From positions 57,238,079 through 57,302,078 of the forward strand of contig OY829327.1 of NCBI GenBank assembly GCA_963691655.1: a DNA stretch of 64,000 nt, in the 5' to 3' direction. How positions within the stretch are numbered: the stretch's first letter is position 1; every line of letters starts with the position of its first letter. Below the pieces are notes generated by a model, which saw nothing but the letters and a program-made list of their open reading frames with translations, was not told the origin of the DNA and did not search any database. The stretch is from Toxonevra muliebris (Eukaryota; Arthropoda; Insecta; Diptera; Pallopteridae). A program made the translations under genes and the position numbers. Positions 55,582 through 64,000 of the stretch are shown here, piece after piece.

Positions 55582-57619
55582 GATACAATCATGAAAACGG
55601 ACTAGTGTATAACACCGGACAGTAAACAATCTTTAATTAATTTATTCTTTTAACTTTTGTCACATGTACCGTAAATTACGAAATTGGTCGTTTAAGTATA
55701 ATGGTTTTTCATTGTTTTTTACTTTATTTAATATTTTAACCATGAACAAAAATTTAACTATTTAATTTTGTACTTAGATAAGTCAACTAAGGATCCATAT
55801 AATTTGTATCCCGTTTATTGGATAAATAAATAAACATTTAAACAAAAAAAAAATATGTGCTCGTCTATTATATTGATCCACTATTTTAAGTTTATCATTA
55901 AGACATAATATCATTTTTCAATTTCATATGTTTACACCTTGAGCTAAGACAATAAAATGACAAAAAACGCCAAAAAATACAACCAATTTTTGACATAACT
56001 TATTGCAATTATTTTTGTTTCTGTGTATGATGATATGGTATAACTTTTTTTTTTTTTTGTCTGTATGATTTGTACTCTGTTTTTACCACGTTTTACTCTA
56101 CTGAAACACATTGATTTTGTATATTGCTTGTTAAACTGAGTACAGCAAAATTTCTTTTGTTCGTTATTTAAGGTACTCAATGGAAATAATTTTCTTGTTG
56201 GCTATTTGCGGTTTTCGTAGAAACGAATGTTCGTTAAATCGGAAAACTACTGTACTTCAGGCTCACCGTGTGTTATGTTCCTATTATATTCTTATGTTCT
56301 TTTATAAAATGGGTAATGTGAAGTACCTAATTTATTTTATTTGTTTGCTTATTTTGTGAAGATTGTTTATTTTTTATGTACTTTTTACATAATTTTATAT
56401 GTAATATTTTCTACCAAAATAAAACAATACCTACAAAAGAAAAAATACTCATGTATTTAATTACTAAAAAATTTCATGTTCCAATTATTGGGTTTTTAAA
56501 ACTAAACAAAACTGAGAATTCAAAATTTTTGATACAGTTGTCGTGGTTTTAGCTGTGGTACAGCTTTATGCAAATGAAAAAATTTACATTGTTCCCCATA
56601 AGTAGTATTTTCAAAGCCGTGAGCATGCGTGAACGTGAGTTAAAAAGTACTCACACGCCCATTCCTAGTCGAGAATATCGGCAAAAAAAACTCTGTGTGT
56701 TGCATTACACACGGCGCAAATTAATATAAAATACGTAAAGACATTTCACTTCTCCATTGAAAAAAGATTTCTCATTTTTTGGTTTTTAACCTTCTTTCTC
56801 TATTCCATGTCTCATATGAAATTTAAATAAGTCAGAAATTTGCTGAAAAGGAACTGTTTCTTTCGATTTTAAATAACTATTATTATTATTATTTTTTTTT
56901 TCAAATTCATATTCACATTCTCGTTACTTTTAAATATACTTGAATGCACATTTTTTTAACATATTCTCAAGTTAATAAATTATAATAATAAGTTAGGCTA
57001 TTTGAATTCGTTAAAAAGTTATAATTCACAACTAAACGATTGATTTCTATTTGATATTTGGAATTATTTCACTAATTGTATTGTCCATTATTGATTTTAA
57101 TTGATCGCACCTTTTCACGCTTTCCTGGTCGGCGTATACCAAAACTGTTTAAAAAACTTTTTGTAACTGAATGTTGGAACCAACTCTGAAATATATTTAT
57201 AAAGAAATGCTCTAAAAAATCCACAATTTATCTTTATTATATGCGATAAACACATTGATAGTATGGCAAAAAAAAATGTGTATAATTGTTGTTGAATTAT
57301 GTACAGTGCACGAAATATACAAAAAAGTAGAATGTGCTTCTCTAAGTGGCCGTATGATTCCCAGTGTTTAGTGAATTTTCTTGAATTTCTTTTTTTTGTT
57401 TTTTGCATTTAAAATATGTTTTATAAAATTAAAAAAAAAAACCTTTAAAAAAATCTAGTTTTATGTTATGGATAGTTACTCGGGTGTCACACACCCAGTT
57501 CATTGACGGTGTAACGAAAAGTGTGTTCAATGAAGCCGGGTTAATAGGTTTGTACTTATTGATCGATATGATCGTTTAAATGTATTGTGTTTGTTGGTAC
57601 CGTTATCTTTATTTGAATA
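55582..57619. other. Intergenic, AT-rich, no gene seen
   Basis: No supported gene; minus-strand frames at 55944-56180 and 57115-57408 have no domain signal. Short A and T runs and an ATT microsatellite at about 56878 are present. Confidence 0.3.
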
Positions 57620-58575
57620 AAAAGTCCTTGCGAAATAAATAGAGTACAAATAAATAAAAAGTATGTGGTGATGTTACTTTTCATTGTTTTTGGATCAAGT
57701 GTTTTTAAAATAAAAGATTAGTGGTTTGTAATTATTTAAAAATTTTTTTAATCACATTTAAAGCGGAAATATTACATTTGACATCTGAAGAACCCACTAG
57801 AGCTCAAACATTAAGAGATTAAGAACACAACAATAAGAGAAATTGCTCAGAAAGTGAACAGGGATAAAAAACAATATTTCTCTTCTTAAACTGGGCGTAC
57901 ACCAATGGTAGATGAGCGAACAAAGCGGCAAACAAAGTGTCTAGCTGTTGGTAAGCGGGTATCACAAGAAAATATAAAACGACAATTGAGTCTACCAGTG
58001 TCTACCAGAAGAGTTCAACAAATTATAAAGGAGGATTCTAAACTTAAATACGTGAAACATGCGCCCCAACCTAAGTTATTGTAATGGCATAAAACTGCTC
58101 GTTTGCGGTGATATTCGGCGAAAACGAGAAACTTGCCATTCCAGAAGCTTTCAAGGTGGATCACTAATTGTATTGGCTGTATTTGAGTATAATGAACCGA
58201 GCTCTATTTGCTTCGTTACCCATAAAATGAACGTTGCCGTTTATATCGAGTTTTTAGAGGACGTCTTAGTTGATTTCTCTGAAAAATTTTGCGACGAATC
58301 ATGGATTTTCCAACAGGACATTGAAACTGAATGAAAAAATATTCCATTTTCTACCTTTCGTTCATTGATTGAATCAATGCCGAGACACATAAATGCCGTC
58401 ATCTTATCCAATAGTGACAAAATAAATTTTCAGTTTATCGAACTGCCATGCGATATTTTATTTGTACCGTTTACTTGTTTCGTTTAAGCTAAAATGAATT
58501 TCAGTATCTAAGTCATACAGTTTAATTGAATTGTTTTTGTTGTTGTTTGCTATATTTATTTCGTCCACTGTATAC
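57620..58575 (+). mobile_element. Tc1/mariner-type transposon, degenerate
   Basis: A weak inverted pair (CGAAATAAATAGAG near 57630, and its complement near 58560) may mark the ends. Between them the plus strand reads, in several frames, a broken HTH region (about 57790-57860), TRRVQQIIKEDSKLKYVKHA, GGSLIVLAVFEYNEPSSICF and VTHKMNVAVYIEFLEDVLVD, with the DDE box WIFQQD at about 58303. The tail reads RSLIESMPRHINAVILSN. This is the full order of a Tc-like transposase, interrupted by stops at about 58081 and 58332 among others. Confidence 0.75.
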
Positions 58576-58979
58576 ATATATGAAAAGATTACAGACTCGG
58601 TGACAACAAACCAAGTTGCAAATATTAATATGGTATAAATAAATTCTAGCTAATTTTTTATTAACTTATGACCAGGATACTAACCTAACCTATTATTTCC
58701 GTTATACTATCTTATCAATAGGCAATATAACTATTAATTTGTTATCAGTGTTAATATATTTAATTTTTTGGAGTAGTAACTTTCGAATTTTTGATACTGA
58801 TACGATTTTTGGTACTTTTTCTTGTATATTGAAAACTTTAAAGTACAAAAACATTGATTAAAAACTGATTAGAAATTAAACAAGCCATCATATGAATACA
58901 TTACCTTAGTGCGAAAATGACATAAGTCAACCGATGAGTCATTAAGAGCATTATTGAATACACTCAACCCAACCCAAGA
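58576..58979. other. Intergenic, no gene seen
   Basis: AT-rich sequence with no supported frame. Confidence 0.3.
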
Positions 58980-59362
58980 ATATGCTATGACATTAACACG
59001 GTTCTAAAATTTAAAGAAATAGATACGGATGACGTTCTTCAAATAGTAAAAATGTTCAAGAATAATAAAGGAGGAAAAAACTTAATATTAGAAGGAGTAA
59101 TTAAAGATTCAGTGGAATATATGGGACATTTTATTCAAAAATTATAAATGAAAGCTTAAAAATAAGGATGGTACCGGACATGTGGAAACTATCAACAATT
59201 GTGCTCCTTTTAAAATATTAAAAAGACGATACGAGCTGATGAGCTAAGACCTATAAACACTCTGCCAAACATCGAGAAAATTCTGGACACGGTGGTCTAA
59301 AAACAACTTGTGGACTATTTAGAAAATAATAATGAAGAACAGTCTGGGCTTAGAAAAAAAAC
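58980..59362 (+). pseudogene. Non-LTR reverse transcriptase N-terminal fragment
   Basis: The plus strand reads EIDTDDVLQIVKMFKNNKGG, then ADELRPINTLPNIEKILDTV and QLVDYLENNNEEQSGLRK. This is the fingers region of a LINE-type RT (RPIN.LP..EKI.. motif up to the QSG.R box). Stops separate the pieces. It is cut exactly where the hairpin repeat at 59367 begins. Confidence 0.7.
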
Positions 59363-59366
59363 TAAA

Positions 59367-59561
59367 TTGTGTATTAACGAACACAAGGCAGAAGTAAAAC
59401 TTCTTGTGAACTAAACGAAACACAAGCAAATAACAAGCAAATGAAATTTTTCAATCGCTAAATTTTTTACTTCATTGGCTTGTGTTTTTTAATTTCATTT
59501 GCTTGTGTTTCGTTTAGTTCACAAGAAGTTTCACTTCTGCCTTGTGTTCGTTAATACACAA
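59367..59561. repeat. Hairpin repeat with 65-base arms
   Basis: Arms 59367-59431 and 59497-59561 are reverse complements with a single mismatch, around a 65-base spacer. Each arm begins TTGTGTATTAACGAACACAA. The spacer itself repeats the ACAAGCAAATGAAATT word. It interrupts the RT fragment to the left. The size and layout match the hairpin at 259-457, although the sequences are unrelated. Confidence 0.75.
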
Positions 59562-62129
59562 CCAATTTTTTTTTTTTTTTTGGATTAATGCTAGAACAAA
59601 AGTTGCAACTCTGTACCGGTAATGTCGATGACAATTGTAGCGAACTCTTTTTGTGTGCGACATCTTCATGTAATTCCTTGGACATTTGCGCCATCTGTAT
59701 GTGAAATGTATAACTGTCATAAACTTTAAGATGGCGACGATACACATTGTTCTTTCTGCAATAGGCGTGAGTGTGTGTGTGTAATTAATATGTTATATTG
59801 AATTAAAACTATTTATGAATCGTTTATTATATAGTTTGCTCGTGAATTCAGCCTCTTATGCACATTGCTCGACAAAATTATGTCGCATTGCAAACTTACG
59901 CGCGATTGGTTTTACTCTAGGACAAGAGAAAAGAAGTTTCACTTAAAAAAATAAAATGATAGAACAATAATTATTTGAAAGATATAGTGAAAGTAATAAA
60001 TGCTATGTGGTAAATAATCAAATCTTTAAATATAATTCTAAAAAATTAAATTTTAATTCATTATTGAGAGCAAAGAACTTATAATTTTTTAAGAGAATTT
60101 AGATTATTTTTCTCCCGATATACCTTATCGCATTCTATATTTAACTTTATTATTCGCTATAACGCTTCACACGATGCTTTGAAATAAGTTTTTAGTCACT
60201 TGTGGACAATTTTGTTGCTCCATTTCTATTTTTGCCACCACATACAAAAAAAAAAAAAAAAAAAAAATTATGTTACTTACGTTTCATTTTAAAATTCGAA
60301 TTTTTTTCTACAAATACTAGAAATAGAGTAGATCAATATAACTTCAATCTTTAAAAGAAAATCTAAGATTTGGTTTTATTTGATAAACTACTTTTGGAGT
60401 TAAACAACTTTTTGTATATTTTGCGTTGCTTTCGTTTCATAGTTAAAAAGATTTTTTAATTTATTTTTTGCACCGAAACCAAATATTTAACACACTAAAA
60501 TTTATGCACCCTTTGAATCTTTTTCTTGCTTTTTTACCACGTTTATATCAACTCGCTTTCAATGGTGTCTGTCTGTCTGTCAGTCTGTTCGGTACAAATT
60601 TTGCAATCGATTTTAAACTAACTTCCCGATGAGCTAGAGACTTGAAATTTAAAATATAGTTCAGGACTGGAAGACAATGCAATATGAAGTATCTAAAATA
60701 TATATAAATATAATAATATTTAAAATATTAGCATCGGAAGTTTTTCCATTTTTTTCATAGATCAAAGCATTGAATTCATCGTTGTTAAAATCATGGCTTT
60801 AGCGGGAGTAGAATATATGTATATGTGTATACATACACAAATTCAAAGACAAATGAGAGAGAGAACAAAAACAAACAATAACGAACTCTTCTTTTCGTTT
60901 TGTTCCGCTTACAAAGAGTATAGATTGTAAAGAGATCACAATTTGCTCTTGCTGGATTCGAAACAAAAAATCGTAGAAACAGCAGCGAGGTGCAATACCG
61001 ATGGTGTGACAGCGACGGTTGTCAACACATCCAGCAGACAAAAATGTATGAATGGATGAGTTTGACGTGTTTGATGAAGTAAATATTTAACATTTCTTTT
61101 AGCAAATAACTTTCAACATTTACAGTATTTATATATTCTTTATATACAAATATGTAAACGTTTTGTTTTGATTTTATGAATTTTATATAGGTACTTTTAA
61201 ATCTTTTTCTACTGATTTCATGAAATAATATCACTATTTTCAACATTGTACCTAAATATATGTATGTAAATAAGTATATTTAGCTAAAATATTAGAACTT
61301 TTCATATTTTATATTTTAATATATAAATAAATTATTTCGTCCTACTAAAACTCACAGTTACAAATTTTCAAGACAATCTATATGCGGTTGTGAATCTGTA
61401 TGGGGTTAGGAGAAATTATTTTATACTTTTTAGTCCATTTTAAAAACGTGGTATATTAAAAATATTTTTTATTTAAATTATTTTTACTAGTTAACTGCGC
61501 TTACGAGTAGCGACACAAATTTAATTGTTTTCCCACTTTGAAATTGGCAGCATTTTCAAACTATTCTATGATTCCAAAATTTGTTTAACAAAGCAAATAA
61601 AATTATGGGGCTTCCTTGATTTTAGTTTTTTAAATCGAATTTATTCATTAAATATGGTTTATTGTTTTTCATGTTAACATATTTTTAACCTTTTATTTTG
61701 ATATTTTTATTTTTACTTTTGGTTTCACTTTCCTGGGATTTACCCCTAATTAAACCTGTAGAAATATAAATGTAGACACACAATTTTTTTTTTGTCTGAA
61801 GCTTATTTGCTAAGTTATGGGTTTTTAAAGAATTGACGTAATTGAAAAATGGATTTTTAAAAATAATTTTTAGAATTAAGCAAATTTACAATAAAATATT
61901 TAACATGGCAATTTAAATAAGTAATTTACTGTTCTTTTCAACCATGGTATCAGACCGGAAATTTAAATTCTTTTTATGCGCCAAACCGGAAGTAAAAATT
62001 TAAAATCAGAATTTTAATAACTTCGACCAAATAAAAAAAAATCTATTTTTTACAAATGAAACACTCATTTTGAAAAAACATACTAAATATCAGACTGGGG
62101 ATCTAATCACTAAATTTTGACTGTACTAT
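59562..62129. other. Intergenic, AT-rich, no gene seen
   Basis: A run of about 24 A is at 60245, and a CTGTCTGTCTGTC microsatellite at about 60570. Minus-strand frames at 59514-59747, 60799-61041 and 61022-61246 have no domain signal. Confidence 0.3.
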
Positions 62130-62137
62130 GGTTTTCA

Positions 62138-62342
62138 CTAAATCTTTAGTGGTAGTGGAAATAAAAACTAACTACCACTAAACCTTTAGTGGTAGTGGAA
62201 ATAAAAATTAACTACCACTAAACCTTTAGTGGTAGTGGAAATAAAATTTCACTATCACTAAACGTTTAGTGGTAGTGGAAATCGAAACCAACTACCACTA
62301 AACTAGTGGAAATTATTCCCCACTACCACTAAACGTTTAGTT
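62138..62342. repeat. Tandem array of a 40-base palindromic unit
   Basis: TTTAGTGGTAGTGGAAAT recurs exactly every 40 bases (starting at 62145, 62185, 62225 and 62265), and each unit also contains the inverted half AACTACCACTAAA. The last part of the array (62305-62342) is a shortened variant. Each unit can fold on itself or with its neighbour. Confidence 0.85.
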
Positions 62343-62984
62343 ATAAGGAGAGAGAGCTCAATTGGTGACTTAGTGGAAGTTAAAATTGTATTGCACTAAG
62401 TTGAATTCGTACAATATAGATGGTCATCCCAAAGCCTTATATAATTCTTGACAGCGTTTGAGACTAATAAACCTCCCTCATATCTAAACCCTTGAAACCC
62501 AAAAAGTCCAATCTGTAAAATTATGAAAACAACATCAAATAGTGTGTATTTCGTCATCTATAATCCAAAAAGTAGTAATTCCACATTTTATTTCTTTAAG
62601 GGAGAATTAACTAAATCCCCAGTCTGCTAAATATAAACACGAAGAATGATCAAATTAAATGAGTGAAGTTATAGCGGTAGTAATGTTTGTTATACGGAAA
62701 ATGGGCGGGCTGCCACGCCTACTTTAAAAAATATTATAGTATTAAACATGGCACAGGATGATATAAAACAGCTTTTTAATCTTCTCCTAAGCACAAACAA
62801 GCGACCACACCTACTTTATAAAATAGCTATTGTTTAAAAAATAGTGATACATCATTATAATAACTATTAACAGCTCCATTACAACTTTATGTAACAGTTT
62901 TTTCCCTTATGTAATGAAGTTTATTGATTTGCATTTACATTCATGAAGATATAAAATAAGAGCTACTCGTTTTTGCTTTCTAAA
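62343..62984. other. Intergenic, no gene seen
   Basis: Contains GCTGCCACGCCTACTTTA at about 62709 and GACCACACCTACTTTATA at about 62803, a repeated short word related to those at 2414 and 31008. No gene is supported. Confidence 0.3.
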
Positions 62985-63374
62985 TCATAACTGAATGATA
63001 AATCTTTTAAAGTTAAATTTCCAAAATCTATTCCCGGAATCAAAAAAAGTGTAGAAAACGCTTTCTTCTTGTGTTTCTTCAATTAAAATATACTTTGAAA
63101 TATCTTCGGTAATTGTATGTTTCATAGAATGAATTTTTCTATGAGCGGAAATAATTGACTTCAAAGAAAATAGCATAGTTACTGATATATTCCTATTTGA
63201 GGATTCCCGAGAAGTTTTTCGTGTATTATTTAACCGAAACTTTCGATTTTCCTTATGTCTTACATCTTCTGAAAGCATTCCGATTAGAATGCTAAAATAT
63301 TTAATAATATTCAAACAGTATATTAATATTTTGTGCACTTTTGCAGGCATGTTATACAAAGAATAGATTTCCAT
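62985..63374 (-). pseudogene. Relic of an uncharacterised repeat-linked protein
   Basis: A 129-codon minus-strand frame reads YNMPAKVHKILIYCLNIIKY, then GMLSEDVRHKENRKFRLNNT, RKTSRESSNRNISV and KSIISAHRKIHS. The order 'MP..VHKIL..., LSE..Q..R.K....R..+.RK.SR..+N.DI..LL..S.P.IS' resembles the C-terminal part of a protein I know only as uncharacterised and repeat-associated in insect genomes. Its function is unknown to me. The upstream part is missing, so this is probably a fragment of a transposon gene. Confidence 0.45.
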
Positions 63375-64000
63375 TAACTAAACTATACTATAATGCAGAG
63401 ATGACTAGCCAGAAACTCATATAGCTCACTGAAAATTAAAAAAAAAAACATCATCATCATCATTACCTACACCACCATCCGCCCTTCCTAAAATTCAAAT
63501 ATTCATATTTTGTTAGCATGACTTAACAACGATAAGATAACTTACACGAAACTCTTTGATTAAATCAAAACAAGGCTGAAGCCACGACAAATGCTTGGTT
63601 TCGAAAAAATTACGATTTCTACTGCAAGAGTTCCACAACTCCTCCTATAGCAGTTCCATTACTAAAAATGTGAAAACCTTTTTTTATGTAGCTAACCATT
63701 GCAGACACTTTTTCTTTTCTACTTTCCTTGCGTGCCTCAACCCAAATCTCAAATAGTTCAGAAATTTTTACTCTGGGTATCACTACAAATCGTATCGCTA
63801 CTTTTCTGATTTTATGAAAATACATACTTGTATAGGAAATAATGGAGGGGTATATTTTTATATATTTTTTTAATATCCTTTCAAGGTTTACGATTGTTTG
63901 CAATTTCTGCCAAATAGAAATTGCTGTTTTTTAAAGTAACAGTTTTTAGAATATGGTAAACAAAAAAAAGCAGTGGTTTTGTGTTGTCATAATTACATAT
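63375..64000. other. Intergenic to end of window
   Basis: A CAT microsatellite lies at about 63450-63465. A 94-codon minus-strand frame (63903-63619) has no recognised domain; it lies upstream of the relic at 62985-63374 on the same strand and could belong to it, but I cannot show this. Confidence 0.3.

Noticed and set aside
62138..62342. CRISPR array
   Set aside because: The window is a eukaryotic genome. The units are directly abutting 40-mers without unique spacers, so this is a tandem repeat.
63619..63903. 94-codon minus-strand ORF as a gene
   Set aside because: No domain is recognisable, and its link to the nearby relic could not be shown.

Overview
This window is AT-rich nuclear DNA from an insect, most likely a higher fly (Diptera, Cyclorrhapha). 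The reasons are short GT-AG introns of about 60 bases, an M1 aminopeptidase N family with fly-like exon structure, and the transposons present: LOA/R1/Loner/Jockey/CR1-type non-LTR elements, a copia-type LTR element with the half-tRNA-iMet primer site, Tc1/mariner and hAT-like elements. The species cannot be fixed from the sequence. Apart from the aminopeptidases I see no ordinary host gene with good support.

Layout. 0-5 kb: small repeats and a dead non-LTR element, including an hAT-like element with a target-site duplication (3296-4089). 5187-9233 (minus): an intact five-exon aminopeptidase N gene. 9.6-41.5 kb: about 32 kb of nested mobile elements. These include two nested inverted-repeat DNA transposons (12000-17693 and 13026-16851) with a non-LTR element inside, several LOA/R1-type fragments, a foldback hAT-like element (28709-29717), an LOA element split by a copia-type element (35305-39892) and a complete tRNA-headed SINE (33517-33828). 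41525-49129 (minus): eight exons that read as one uninterrupted frame encoding two aminopeptidase modules joined head to tail. 49.5-51.3 kb: a young, 5'-truncated Loner-type element just upstream of that gene. 51.3-64 kb: DNA-transposon and non-LTR relics, two 65-base-arm hairpins at opposite ends of the window (one is here), a 40-base palindromic tandem array and a repeat-family protein relic.

How the genes work together. Both aminopeptidase genes encode secreted zinc exopeptidases with an N-terminal signal peptide and a C-terminal hydrophobic GPI-type tail, so they probably act at the outer face of midgut or similar epithelial cells. The outstanding feature is the chimeric exon at 45792-46418. 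It joins the last exon of one copy, without its GPI tail, in frame to the first exon of the next copy, without its signal peptide. The predicted product is a 1,822-residue double-headed enzyme with two complete zinc sites, one signal peptide and one anchor. Sequence tracts shared almost exactly between the two modules point to recent gene conversion. All transposon coding regions except short stretches are broken.
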